A stretch of 64,000 nt of DNA from Pterobdella sp. o SKG-2022 (Eukaryota; Annelida; Clitellata; Hirudinida; Piscicolidae): positions 32,349,097 through 32,413,096 of the forward strand of contig OZ038320.1 in the NCBI GenBank assembly GCA_964035795.1, written 5' to 3'. This document shows positions 47,849 to 61,402 of this stretch, piece after piece (the stretch's first letter is position 1; every line of letters starts with the position of its first letter). The notes under the pieces were generated by a model. That model ran no database searches, was not told where the DNA came from, and saw nothing but the letters and a program-made list of their open reading frames with translations. A program made the translations under genes and the position numbers.

Positions 47849-49984
47849 GTGCGTTGAGGTTTTCAAGAGTCATTTTATTTCGAAAAAATTTAATTAAACT
47901 GTATTAAAAGGGGATCACTATTTTATTTAGACTCTTCTACGTCACCCTTTATCTATATTGCCTTTGTCCATCGTAAGGCAGGCGTGCTAACACACATACA
48001 AACAGAAAAACAAACACACTCATACAAACAAACACAAACAGGCGCATGCGTGTTCTTGACTTACTTTTCGACAATAACAAAGATAATACACCACGTGGGT
48101 CCCAAAGACGTCAGATATGCCCAAGATATGCTCGCCGGGTCCTCCGTTCCTTGAGCTTTATTATTATTATCATCGCTTTATTATTTTTATTTTTTTCGAT
48201 TTTTTAGTATTTTTATTATAGTTATAATTATTATTTCTATTTTTTATTGTCATTTTGTGGGAATCAATTTTCCTCCTTACTAGATATAATTAGCGACCAG
48301 ACTTCCCTAGTTTCTTTGAAGATTATCAAAAATCGTTCAGACATTGTTATGAACAGTTGAAGATCAAAGGCATTTGAGCTTGTGTTGGTTGTGTTTAACA
48401 GTTTCATTCCATTCTGTGCTTTGTACATAAAAAATCACAAACTAAACGTCATCTAGCGAACAATTTTAAACCGAGTTTTTATTTTTTGTTTAATAAACCG
48501 TAGAACCAAACGTTTAAAAATTATTCTTATTAACATTAGAACAATTATTTTTTTTCAATTTGTGGTTATAAACCTATCTTGAACCTTGAATAGAAAAAGA
48601 AACAAAAAAAAAATTTAAGTCCGAAAAAACGAGCGATTCTCTAGGGAAGAACATTCTTGTAAATTCTTCCGATAAGAGAAATCTTATCAAAAATTAATAG
48701 TTTTTCTTATAACGAATGTTCTTGCCTATTTTTAAAATGCTTATCAGTATGTATGCTTTTATGGGGAGCTATGGGGTGTTATGGGATAATTAGTAAGATT
48801 TAGCTTCAGGGCTAGTTATTATCTATTTTAATAAACTTGACAATTTTAGTCCATTTTTTATTATTTTTTTTATTATTTATTATTTAATTAGTTTAAATTA
48901 TTGCTTTTATTATTTCTATTATTCTTATTATTATTTTTATTTTATTTAAAATTCAAAGTGTTATGAAGTATTGATATTTTGTGGAATCTAAAACAATCTT
49001 GAAAAATGGCATAAGCAAAAGTAAAAAACATTCAATAAAGAATGATAAAAAATTCAACCAACAGTAAAAGCATATTAATAAGGTGAAAAAATAAAAAGGA
49101 AATTTACATGGCAATAAAATTATAATAATAATCATAATAATAAAAACAATATTTAAATAACAATAAGGCGGTGGCACTATTTCATGTTATTATTAGCCAT
49201 CTGAGAGACGTTAAAACTGAGATTTGTCATCTTATTATTTTTATTTTTATTATTGTTTTTTTCTTTTAGCAAAATATTTTTCTTTCATTTTTAATCTTAT
49301 TATTATTATTATTATTCATAGTTTTTTTAATTATTATTCATTCTAGTTTGAATACTTTTTCTTAATATTTCAGTTTTCCTTAACTGCTATATATAGTTAT
49401 GAATTTTTGGTCATATTTCTCATCATTATTGCTTGTTTAAAGGTTTTGCGTCAACATTTTGTTGCCAAATTGTTTTCAGTTATGATTTTTCCATATTGAA
49501 TTTTATTGCTCAAATGATAGATGTAAAATAAAAAAAGATAAAATAATAAACAAAAAATATTTGAATTGATATTATCACCATAAAAAGTCGAAAAATATTG
49601 AAGAATATAGATTGTAATGAAATTTTGCCTTGATAATTGCATAGGGAAGTGATGAAATCTAAATACTGCGCCATAAAAAAATATCAATGAAGGTTTTATA
49701 CTTTAATGAGAGAATGATGATGGAATAAACTTTATGAAGATAATAATTATAAAATTATAAGAATAAAAATAATAACTTAAATATAAATATATTTTTATTC
49801 TATTATTGAATTTTGATTTTTTATGGAACTAGAAATCTGATTTTATGCTTGATAATGTAAACCAACCCAAAATAATTGCCAATGATAATGGACAAAAAAT
49901 TAGATTTCAAGAAGGCTAGGTCCAAATAATAAAAAAGTTTAATTCTGTTAATTCTGAAAACAAACTTTTTCTATTTCAAAAAAG
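47849..49984. other. Presumed large intron or 3' flank of the claudin-like gene
   Basis: No coding exon is accepted. Near 47940-48000 is TCGTAAGGCAGGCGTGCTAA, the complement of a tRNA D-arm-like sequence, with a GC-rich stretch to about 48160 that ends in (ATT)n; this may be a SINE or LINE remnant. The rest is AT-rich. Confidence 0.45.
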
Positions 49985-50110
<126 letters not shown>

Positions 50111-50147
50111 TATCTTCTTCTTCTTCTTCAGGTGCATTCATCCACCT

Positions 50148-50522
50148 TCAGGCAGGTGCAGAAAGGGTATGTGTTGCTGTTTTTTGACATTTCTTCTTAT
50201 GATTCGGCATTCCTTGTTTTTTGAATTTATTACCACAGAATTGACAAATTATTGTTGCTTGAAAGTCAGTGGTGTGTGATAGTCTGATGTGATTTGCTAA
50301 ACCAGTCTTGTTAAGGCAGACCTTGTTGCATTGAAGACATTTAAGATTTGTTATAGTCCCTGAGTTTTCTTTCTTGCGGTCCTTTTTGTCCTTTTTTTTA
50401 TCTTCTTTGAACTGGTTTAATGCATTCAACTTAACGTTGACCTCTTTTCGCCATTGGCTTCTGTTTAGGGCTTTAGTTCTCCATGATGAAACTATATTTA
50501 GGCTTTTTAGGTCAGCATTCAT
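50148..50522 (-). pseudogene. LINE C-terminal zinc-finger region
   Basis: Reads MNADLKSLNIVSSWRTKALN, SQWRKEV, a Lys/Asp-rich linker, CLQCNKVCLNKTGLANHIRL plus SH (C-x2-C-x12-H-x4-H) and CQFCGNKFKKQGMPNHKKKC (C-x2-C-x11-H-x4-C). Two such fingers closing a LINE ORF are common in invertebrate elements and probably bind nucleic acid. In the ancestral ORF this continues from R-Q-R-W-H-D-V in the preceding frame, so its first Met is not a start. Confidence 0.85.
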
Positions 50523-50963
50523 AACATCATGCCATCTTTGACGTTGTTTTCCATGAGGTCTTTTACCTTCTTCGAATTCACTAATAATTGTTTTGGAAGA
50601 CGTTTATTTTCCATTCTCTCGATATGGCCAAGCCATCTAAGTCGTCTACGCTGGAGTATTGTTTCAACGCGTTCGATGTTTGCACGTCTTCTTAGGTCAG
50701 TATTTCTTAATTTGTCGAAAAGCGACAGACCAAGTATTGTTCGTATGCAGCGATTGATGAAGGTATTTAAACGTTGAATGTGATGATTAAGTAGGGCCCA
50801 GGATTCACATTCGTATAATAAAACAGGGAGTATCACAGCCTTGAACAGTCGGAATTTTGTACTGTGTTTGATTTCAGGCTGGTACCACACCAGTTTATTT
50901 AAGCATCCAAGAGCTATTGATGCTTTATTGACTCGAGCGTCCACTTCTGCGTTTAGTTCTACT

Positions 50964-52139
50964 TCATCTGTGAGAATGGCTCCCGAATACTTGAATTGTT
51001 TCACTTTTTCTGTTTTTCAAAAAATTGTTACTAGAAGTTTGTTTTGGGAGTTTTTTCTGTTTTGGCAATATTGTCATTCGTTTTGTTTTGTCAATGTTTA
51101 TTTTTAAACCAAAAATTTTCAAATTTTTTTCTATTGTGTTCATAAGACAGTTCAATTCTTCATAGTTCGTACCGATTATAACCATGTCGTCTGCGTATAG
51201 GAGGTGTTGCACTGTTGTACGCCTATCTAGTTTACATTTGTTGTTCATTAAAAGAGCTTTGATGTTATACATAATTTTTGCTCCAATATTCTTGTGGTTT
51301 TCTAATGCGCTATTTATAATTGCGTTTAGATATAGATTGAACAATAAAGGAGATAGTATGTCGCCTTGTTTTACTCCTGATCTTATTGGAAATTCTTTGG
51401 AAGTTTGGCCTTCATATCTAACTACTCCTTGAGTTTCTTCATGGAAGGCTTTTATGATGTTTATGATTTTGCTTGGCAGGTTGTATGAATGACGCAAAAC
51501 CTTCCATAGTGCGTTGCGATTTATGGAATCCAATGCTTTGCACAGATCAATGAAGGATAGGTATAGAGGTGTATTATACTCTTTGGCCCTTTGCATTATT
51601 ATTCGTAAATTAAATAATTGGTCACTGCAACCCCTATTTGAGCGAAAGCCACATTGACTTTCATTTAGCTGGGAGTCCAATACTGGAATAAGCCGGTTTA
51701 ATATCGTTCTACTGATTATTTTGTTTGTGACGCATAAAATAGCGATCCCTCTGTAATTGTTACAATCAGATTTTTGCCCTTTTTTGAATACCGGTATGGT
51801 TATTTGATTTTTCCAGTCTCGTGGTACTGCCTCTTCCTTCCATATTTGATCTGCTAGTGCTTTCATCCAACTCACCGTTGCTTCTGATGTCAGGGTTAAA
51901 ATTTCGGTGCTGATTTTGTCAATTCCAGGTGCACTATTTTTTTTTAATTGTTTTAGAGCGGTTTCTATTTCTCTTTTTGATATTGGAACTGTCAATTGGT
52001 CTAGATCATATTTTATATTACTTTTTGGCAGAATGTCGTATGCATCATCGTCGATTTCGGTGTCAAGATTTATCAAATTCATAGTGTTCATGCCATCTTT
52101 GCAATTTTTGTGTAGTTGTGACAATTTTTGTTGAGCCAT
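50964..52139 (-). pseudogene. LINE reverse transcriptase, long intact stretch
   Basis: Open for 391 codons, covering all catalytic motifs: APGIDKISTEILTL, VPRDWKNQITIPVFKKGQ, NYRGIAILCVTNKII, QCGFRSNRGCSDQLFN, YLSFIDLCKALDSINR, GVKQGDILSPLLFNLYLNAI and HLLYADDMVIIGTNYEELNC (YADD intact). It is the best-preserved RT in the window. The downstream C-terminal domain (FKYSGAILTDEVELNAEVDA, 51004-50519) is in another frame, and the N-terminal linker (52419-52063) is also in another frame. Confidence 0.9.
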
Positions 52140-52450
52140 CTGAGCTTGATAAATATTGATGCTGATTATGACGGGATTTGCCTATAAGTTTTAATGTTTT
52201 GAGAAGAGAACCACCTCTACCAAGTTTCATATTGATTTCGGATGTGTCTTCGGCTTCCTTGGTTTTCTCTTCCCACCACTTATTTAAGGCTTTACGACAT
52301 TCATTTTTTGTTTCTTTTTTCACAGTAGTGTATTGGTTTTTGAGTTTTGATGAGATTGATTCACCTTTTTGGAGCAACTGTGTTATTTGAAAATGTAACA
52401 AACTCTTTTTTTTGGTCAAATTTTTTACTTCATCTGTGACCCACTTTTTT

Positions 52451-52699
52451 TCAAATAGTTTTTTGCTTTGTAATGACGTTCAGAAGGCTTGAGTTGAATT
52501 TTGTCGGGTTGCCTAAGGTTCTTACATTCCAGCAACCCACTTTGACCACAGTTTCCCTTTTTTTTCTGTGGATAGACTGTATTTCTTTTACGTTCCATTC
52601 CTGGTGAGTTATCAGCTCTACGCAGGTTTGCGGTTTATAATTTCCTCCTCGCTTCTCCGCCATTTTGCGGGAGTTTGTGTAAAAGCAATATTCAGTCAA
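52451..52699 (-). pseudogene. LINE ORF start with truncated endonuclease
   Basis: Contains the ORF start region and the first endonuclease strand (KVGCWNVRTLGNPTKFNSSL), then a stop. The catalytic Glu, GDFN and SDH boxes expected over the next 200 residues are missing, and RT-linker sequence follows within about 30 bases. This is an internal deletion and not a 5' truncation. Confidence 0.8.
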
Positions 52700-52823
52700 A
52701 AAAACTAAATGAAAATTATAAAAAACATTTTTTTATAACTTTTTAATGTAAAAATTTTTTTCAAAAACTAAGCAAAAACTTAAAATTATTCGAGCCATTG
52801 ACGCGCGGGCTAAACGTAAACAC

Positions 52824-53423
<600 letters not shown>

Positions 53424-56400
53424 TGAAATCTTCATTATATATTTAAAAAAATTTTTCTATTAATATATAATTTTTTTTATCACTTCATTATTATGTTTTT
53501 TTTTATTGTTTTTTTTTTTAATTTTTTTATTGCTTTTTTATTATTTTTTTTCCATTTTTTCAGCGATCAATACGTAGCCTTCAGAGCTTGTCACTCAACA
53601 ACATCAAGTCTTCATTCTGTCGGATGGATGGATGGATGGATGGATGGATGGATGAATGGATAAAAAAATGAGTAGATGAAGGGATGAATGGATGGATAGC
53701 TGGATAGATGATTGAATAAATCTATAAATGAAGTGATAGATAAATGGATGTATGGATGAATAAATTGATAGATGGATGAATGATTCGATAATTGAATGAA
53801 TGGATAAATAGACAGATAGATAAAAAGATAGATAAAAACAAGAAATGAAATGAATAAACCGAGCTTTCCAAAGTTTAATTTCTGAGGTCTACATGCATTA
53901 TATTTTTGTCACTTCAAACAGTGTAGCATATTTTCCTAGTGTTTTCCCACTAATACATTATATGCGCATGTCTGTGTATGGAGGTTATAATAATTTGTCA
54001 TGAGAAGAATTTGCGATCAAGTTTTATAAAAACTATCGATTTTTTTTTGATAATTTAAACAAGGTTCGGTTCGACTAAATAAGATTTCACATTTCTCAAC
54101 TTTTTATTTAATTGTTTTTTGAATGACAAATAAGTAAATGATATAAAAAAATGAAATTATTCTCGGAAGTTCCTAGTGGAGCATATAAAGTTGTCAACAC
54201 TTTCATTGAAACAACAAAAAGTCTGCTATTTTAAGCTCAAAATTATTAGTATCATTTAAAGTTTGAAGTACCTACCGGATAAATTAATATAGATTACATG
54301 ATTTGACAAATTTATAGACGAATGAATGAATGGATGCCTATTGTAAATAGGTAGAGATGCATTTTTTATGAATGAATGGATTCATTGATGTGTGTATGGG
54401 GATGAAATGGAGTTTCAAAAATATCTGGAAGTTTAGTAACAAATATATTTCATAAAATCCTCAATATGTTTTGAAAAACAAAACTGACATGAAAAATACG
54501 CAAAAAATGTGAAAACTACAGAAAAATAAGAAATTACATAAAGTGGTATAAGGAAGTAGAAACGTTGACAAAAAAGACGGAGAAACAAAGATTGGTACAG
54601 AAACCTACTTGAAGGATAAGAAAAACAAACACAAGAACATAGAAGAAGCTTTAAAAAAGTTAAACAATGGAACAGAAAGGTACACAAAATAACACAAAAA
54701 ACTACTTAGAAATAGACAGAAATACATACAGCGATGCAGAAAGCTATACAAAATAGGAGCACTAAAAAACCACTATTGGGTTGTAAAAGGACATTAAAGA
54801 GAAGTAAAAAGATCTTAAATAATTAATATAATTATATTATAATATTTTATTATTTAAATATCTCTGTTTTATGCTTATATTCTTCTTTAACTGCAATAAC
54901 ATAATCTATTTTAGGGCGTACTTTGCAGTCAAATCACCTCCTTATTTGGGCATTCTTACAACAATAAAAATAATAAGATCTAGAATAAAAAAATAATAGC
55001 TATAATAAAAACATAATAGCTATAATAAAAAAAATAACATCGATGAAAAAATAGAAATATCAATAGAGAGAAATTTAAAATTGTATTTAAAGTTAAAAGC
55101 CTTAATGCTCAAAAGTTTTTATGAAACAGAAAGAAATAAAAATCAATGATAAGAAAGAACTTAACTGTAATGAGTATGAAAATAAGCAAAACCCATTGAA
55201 ATATAAAAAAACTTGAGTACGTTGTGGAAGTTGCAAGTTGTTTGGAATCAAAAGTGTAAAAAGTAGAGGTAGCTTTAACAATGTATGGTCTAACAGAAAA
55301 ACTATGAAATATTGCCTTTTTCCATCTATTATTTTTATTCTTTTTTTTAATACAGCTTTTTTTTGATATTTTTTTTATTATTAGTGCTCAAATAATTTTC
55401 ATGTCTGAATTAAAAATTCTTTCACTTGTTTGTGTTTTTTACAAAAAATTTTATTCTTTTTTTAGTACCCAATTTATTTTTATTGTTATTTTTATTGTAT
55501 CATGTTTTGTTTAATTATTTTTTTTATTTTTATTGTTTTACTATTTCTTCTTTAGTTAAGCAATATTTATACATTCTTCTTATTTAATCAGTTAAATGAC
55601 CCAGGAAAACAGTTCGAAAAACAAAAAAAATTGGGAATAAAAAAAATTTGAGATGAAAAAGTAATTTCCAAGTAATTATAGAAACATGGCATATAAAAAT
55701 AATAAAATGAGACAAACAAAAAAAAATAAAAAAAAACAGAATAATAATAATAATAATGGTAATAATTAAATGAAAACACTAATTAAAAAAAAACAAATAA
55801 AAAAGAACGAAATATAAATTTATTTGCCATAAAAAGTGGTATTAATCATAGTAAAAAATGTAATAAAAAAACAAAAATAATTCTAAATTGTAATACTCTC
55901 GTTAATAATAAAAACAGCAATACAAAAATAATAATAACACGAAAAATAAATAAAAATAATAATAGTAGTGTTAGTAGCTATTAAAGGAGCTATCAAGTGG
56001 TGTAAACAAAATCTCACGCACATAAAAGTTTATTTATTCGCACATGAATATTCACGTGCACGTAGGATTGCATGCATGCGAGGAGAAGAGAACAACATAT
56101 ATAAAAAAAACATACACGCACAGACACACACAAACACACGGACACACACATAAAATGGCTAGAAAGAATATGATAGGAGAATCTAGTGTTCTTTTATGAC
56201 ACAATTCAAAACATAAAACTGTGATTCATCTTTTACGTGTTTGTGTGCTCTTTTGTCCGTGACGTGTTTATGTGTATATGTACGTGTTTATATTTTTACG
56301 TACGTGTGTGTATTTTTATGTGCCCATTTGTGTTTATAGGTGTGTTTATGTTTTTAGATGTTTTTTTATGTATGTGTGAATGTTTTTTTGTGCGTGCATG

Positions 56401-57353
56401 TTTGGGTGTTTCTTATGTGTTTTTGAATGTATGTACTGTATTTTTTATGTGCGCCTCTGAGTTAATGTTTGTTTTGGTTTGTGGCATCTATTATTTTCTT
56501 TCACTTTATCATTTGTTTCGTATAAATATAATTAGTTTTTAAAGATATTAGTAAAAACGTAGTATTTTTATATTTTTGCAAAGAAAAGAGGTAATAAATA
56601 AATGGATAGATGAATAAATGGATAAATATATAGATAAATGGATACATAGATGGATGGATGATTGATGCATAGATGCAGAAACGATGGATGTTGAATAGAG
56701 AGATGCAGCTTGTTATGTGTATCATCAAATTTTTGACAATTTTTACGCCGAATTATGAAATAATTTTAGTAAATTTATTGAGCAAAAGAAATAGCTATAA
56801 TTTTCGATAAGTTTAAATTTTTTATTTATTGGCTCATGTGTTCAGTGGTCTATCTGAATATGTGAGGTTTTGATCAGACCAAACAAAATTGTACAAGCGA
56901 TAATAAAATTAATCAAAAACGGTCAGAATGTGTTTCATGCACGTGTGTTTTCTGTGTTTTTATGTGCATCAATTTGTTTTTTATGTGTTTATGTGTGATT
57001 AGGCCTGTTTGTGTTTGTCTGTGTTTAAATGCTTTGTTTTCAAGTACTTTTTCATTTTTTTGCTTTTATAAAATTTATTTTTGTGTTTTTATGCAAGCTT
57101 TTATGAATTTTTATGTTTTTTTATATTTTTTTTGTAAGAACCCTTATGTGTTTTGTTATGCGTTCATGTGTTTTTAGATGTGATTATGTGTCTTTATATG
57201 TGGATTTGTGTGACAATTAGAAATTTCTAAATCGCCATCAAGACCTCAAGCTTCTTTTGTTTTGCTCTTATTTTTTTCCAATTTTTTGACGTCATCATTT
57301 TTTTTTTGTTTTTTTTTACTTTTTTATCAAAACAATTTTTTTAATGTTGTTTT
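53424..57353. other. AT-rich intergenic sequence with degenerate GGAT repeats
   Basis: (GGAT)n at 53620-53660 decays into GAT-rich variants to about 53840, with a similar patch near 56600-56690. The (T)n-rich stretch before 53563 with TTTTTTCAG looks like an acceptor but leads to no credible exon. No gene is seen. Plus-strand stretches at 56240-56540 and 56960-57180 are GT/TTT-rich low complexity. Confidence 0.5.
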
Positions 57354-57722
57354 TTATTTATTTTTTATATAGAATTTTTCACTGGTGGTTATATCATGAT
57401 TATCAAAGCTAATAAAAGCTATTTTCTCATAAGAAGTTGCAAGCCCAAAAGCATCAAGCAGAGACCACTTTGTTGAATATTCTTCATTTAAAAGCTCTTC
57501 AAGACTCAACAGTTTCTCAAACTTTTCAGTTTCACCATCAAACCATACTTTCTTTCTAGTGTTTTGCCTTATATATTTATCAAAGTATAAGAAGCTAAGG
57601 TCGAGGGTTCGAATCCTGGTCTCATCGCAGTGCAGGAGTGGCGGTGTTTGTTGTGAGTGTTTGGTGGATAGAGTTTTTTCGTTTGTTTTTTTTATGTTTT
57701 CTAGCTCATTATTAGTTTTCAT
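57354..57722 (-). CDS. Hypothetical ORF of 122 codons, uncertain
   Basis: Open frame with a composition that looks protein-like: RKKVWFDGETEKFEKLLSLE, then ELLNEEYSTKWSLLDAFGLA, then TSYEKIAFISFDNHDI. I recognise no family. Its N-terminal third (DETRIRTLDLSFLY) lies over a plus-strand pol III B-box-like GGTTCGAATCC at 57607-57617. ETRIRTLDL is a translation often produced by tRNA-derived repeats, so part of the ORF is probably repeat. The C-terminal 80 residues might be an old coding or transposon fragment. There are no splice or promoter clues. Confidence 0.3.
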   Translation of the reverse strand: MKTNNELENIKKTNEKTLSTKHSQQTPPLLHCDETRIRTLDLSFLYFDKYIRQNTRKKVWFDGETEKFEKLLSLEELLNEEYSTKWSLLDAFGLATSYEKIAFISFDNHDITTSEKFYIKNK

Positions 57723-57952
57723 TATTATTATTATTTATTTTATCTGAAATTGTTATTATAATCCTTCTTTCTGTTATTATAATCCTTCTTTTTGTTATTA
57801 TTTTTTATAGTATTTTTATGACGTTTTCTTTGTTTAGATTTTTTTTCATTTTCGAGTTTTTCAATTTTTCATGTAAAATTTTTTATTATCGCTTATTATT
57901 TTTCACCATAATTTTTCGCTAATATTTATTAACTAAACTAGCCTATTAGCGA

Positions 57953-58084
57953 AAACTATTTGAATCAGACACTTTTTTTAACTGAATAATAATACGAAGC
58001 TTTTCGTAGGTTGAAAGTTACGAAAAGCTTCGTATTATTATTCGGTTAAAAAAAGTGTCTGATTCAAAAAGTTTTCGCTAATAG
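57953..58084. mobile_element. MITE-like long hairpin with CGAAGCTTTTCGTA core
   Basis: The two halves of this 132-base segment are near-perfect reverse complements: CTATTAGCGAAAACTATTTG, ATCAGACACTTTTTTTAACT and AATACGAAGCTTTTCGTAGG, against CGAAAAGCTTCGTATTATTA and GTTTTCGCTAATAG. The loop is only a few bases. It is related to the element at 34.9 kb by sequence of the arms and of the flank. Confidence 0.9.
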
Positions 58085-59448
58085 TTTTTTTTTGGGCAAC
58101 TTTGGTGAAGTTTTTGCATCTAAAATATAAAAAAACTTCTATAGTAGTTTTAGTCATAATGGAAAGAACAAATTAGAACTTTTGAAATATTTAATGTTAC
58201 GCATTCATATTATCAACGGTAGAAATAGCGCTAGAAGCAATGTTACTAGAAGCAATGATAGAAAATAAATCAATATTGTTAACAATACTAATTTAATAAT
58301 TTTTTACTTATTATAGTATAATGAAACAGCAATAACACCCTCATAGTGATAGGAATTATGATATGATTGATGAAAAAAAATGAAGATAGTATCCAAAATG
58401 AAGGATTATAATATTACCAATATCACGAAAAATAAAAACAAAAATACTAGACTAATAATAATAATAGCAATAGTAATAACAATAATAATAAAAATATTGA
58501 TAATAATAGTAATAATAATAACAACAACAACAAAAAGCAATAAAGGCTTAATCAAAGAAACAACACGTGCTAGCTTCATAAAGCGACAAAAATGTGGGAA
58601 TGCATTTACATATTCACGTGCACATCCAGGAGCACGCACAAATTTAGACACACGTGCACGTTTTTACTCACGTGCATATGTTTGATCTTGTACTTATGGT
58701 TGTTAAAAAAGTAAAAATTCGTTTCGAAATACATTAGTATTATGTATCAGTATAAGACAAAATAATTTACGAAAACACATACTTAAGAGCATCGAGAAAC
58801 ACGCATCCATCCAAACAAACCATCACACACATTTTCACAATCCTTTTGCTCGCCCACGATAGTTTTTGTATTCGCATTCACGCACCCATAACAATGATGC
58901 TATATATAACCATTCACGCACATAAACCGATTTATTATTAGTAACGCCCAAATATGATCGGGCGAACTATTTCTAATCACATTCACACATACATAAGAAC
59001 ATATTTACAATTCATTTATAATATTACACAACCAGCTATTTACTTCATGTGGCATTTTGAATGAATTACCAAGTTGTATAATGTTGATTATTCATGAAGA
59101 AAGATAAAGTAGGGAGCAACAAGAAGATTCAGCCATAAATTTATTTATATAAACATTCATACACCCAATGTCACATACACACATACTAAAATCAAAAACA
59201 ATATGAAAAACGCACATATACAACACAGTCCAAGATGGTAACCACACAAACATTCACAAACACAAGCATGCACATATACAAAGATACACGAAGAGTCCCT
59301 AAAATAAAACACATGCATAGGCTAAAGTTCACATCCACACAAAACACACTCCCACTTAAGCATGTGTGAAACAAGACTTATAGTAATGTGTGGTCGTTTC
59401 GAGCCACATAAAACGGTACTAAAGACTTTACTTTGTGACTAAATGTGG

Positions 59449-59451
<3 letters not shown>
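58085..59451. other. AT-rich intergenic sequence
   Basis: No gene is recognised. It contains (AAT/ATA)n around 58455-58540 and many scattered CACA/ACAT words from degenerate microsatellite. Confidence 0.5.

Positions 59452-59527
<76 letters not shown>
59452..59527. repeat. (TG)n microsatellite, 38 units
   Basis: Uninterrupted TG array. Confidence 0.97.
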
Positions 59528-59529
<2 letters not shown>

Positions 59530-60310
59530 AGTCACGACTAAGATGGCTCCGTGATTTCTTCGAATTTCACTAAATTCAAAGGCTGAAAATTTTATTCAAA
59601 TATAACCTAACCGAAATTTAAAATAATCAGTGAACAGTTTTGCTTGGAAAATTAAAAAGTTTCACACAATTAAAAGTTCGTAACATATCGCAAATAAAAA
59701 GTTAAGCCAATCTAACCAAAATTGACTTTGAAAAATTCAAATTTAATTTAATAAATAATTTAAAACAACAAAAAATTCATAAATAAGCTCATAATTGTAA
59801 AACTTCAAGTTTAATAAAGTTCCGGAAGAAGTAAACAAAGATGGCATTTTTGGTATAGCTGGTTAAAAGTGAACAAATAAAATAAATTATAAAAGAAAAT
59901 TAATTGAAGTTTGAAATAATCGAAACAAATCAAAATTAAAAAAAAACTTCGTTAAGCTGATCCCTAAAAAGTTTGATAATATGACACCACATCAGAGATT
60001 CTCAGAAAAACAAGAAATTGGACAAATTGAAAATCGGTTGTAGAAACGTTCAAAGTTTGGGCAAACCAACAAAATGGAAAACTTTTAAATGTTATTGAAA
60101 CGATGAGTCTGAAAAATTTATCGTTGTTGGCACTCTCGGACGTTCAGTGGCAAGGAAGTGGTGCACTAGAGCTAGAAGAATCTACCATTATCTTTTCTGG
60201 ACTTGATGAAAAAAGAAGTGGCAATCAAAGAGGAGTAGCGGTGGTGTTGAGAAACCAAATGTGAATGGAATTAAAAAAATGGGACTTTCAACCCTCTATC
60301 CGAAAGACTT

Positions 60311-60763
60311 TTGAAAGTGAGGTTGCAGTTAGAAAGTACATACATGAGCATCATTGCAGTTTATGCCCTTACTGAAGTTGACGTAGCCATTGAAGCTGAA
60401 AATTTCTATGAAAAACTTCAAGATTTAGTTGCTGAAACAAACCAAAAAGATGTCATAATCACACTTGGAGACTTTAACGCTAGGGTAGGACCTTCAACAA
60501 CACCTTCCAGACTACATGGCCCACACAATCCAGATAAAAAGAATCAAAACGGAACAAGATTGGTTGATCTGTGTAATCAAAATGGCCTTGTTATCACCAA
60601 TACGATATTCCCCCACAAGAAGATTCATCAATGGACATGGTCTCATTCGGGGCAAAAAGAAGGAGGGCATATGTTGGACTATGTCCTAATCAACCAAGAA
60701 TATCGTTCACTAATCACTGATACAAGAACATACAGGAAACCAAGCACATTTCAGATCATATAA
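60311..60763 (+). pseudogene. LINE endonuclease core fragment
   Basis: Open for 150 codons: SIIAVYALTEVDVAIEAENF, IITLGDFNARVGPSTTP (catalytic GDFNA), WTWSHSGQKEGGHMLDYVLI. The final S-D-H box is just beyond, in a shifted frame (HISDHII). The N-terminal third with the catalytic Glu region is upstream in another frame, interrupted by TGA at about 60262. Confidence 0.85.
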
Positions 60764-61402
60764 TAATATCTTGTATCCGACTATCGAAAAAAACAAAAAA
60801 CAATACATCAACAATAATATACGTCTTAATTTCATTACAAATCCTATAGATCTATCCATACAAACAATACACAATTTCAAACATGAGTTGAACAATAATA
60901 TACTAGAAACTAACCAGGAAGGTTCAGTTGAACAAATATGGTGCCGGTTCAAATCTACATTCATTAATGCCATCAATAGCTGTTTACCAAAAAAGAAAAA
61001 TATTAGAGAAAAAGAGTGGATTACAAAAGAGGTTAAAAAAATAATAGAAAAAAAGAGTAATCTATATCGAAATATTCAACCACAAACAACGTGGGGAGTC
61101 AATCCCTCTAAGCCTCAAAAATAATTATAATTTGGTTAAAAAAAAGGCCAAAAATGCATGCAGAAAAGCGCTCAATGATTGGTGGAAAGAGAAAGCTAAA
61201 GAAGCAGATTTACATACTGAACAGAACATTAAAAATGGTTGTGGTGGGTCAATTCTGAAATCTCTCAAATAACTAAGCAATCTAAAATAAAATATGTTCA
61301 TGGAATCCTAGACGCAGACAATAAGACAAAATTAATTGAATTTCCGTCAAAATAAAGAGATGGAAAAGTTATTTTGAAACGAATGCAAACGCAAATTCAA
61401 CT

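Noticed and set aside
48402..48430. Last exon of the claudin-like gene after GTTTAACAG
   Set aside because: The phase fits and the first codons are hydrophobic, but it stops after nine residues and would leave almost no tail. It is not strong enough to call.
53563..53640. Last exon of the claudin-like gene after TTTTTTCAG
   Set aside because: In the phase required by the 47720-47848 exon it reads A-I-N-T-stop, which would cut membrane segment 4. The other frames run into the GGAT repeat.
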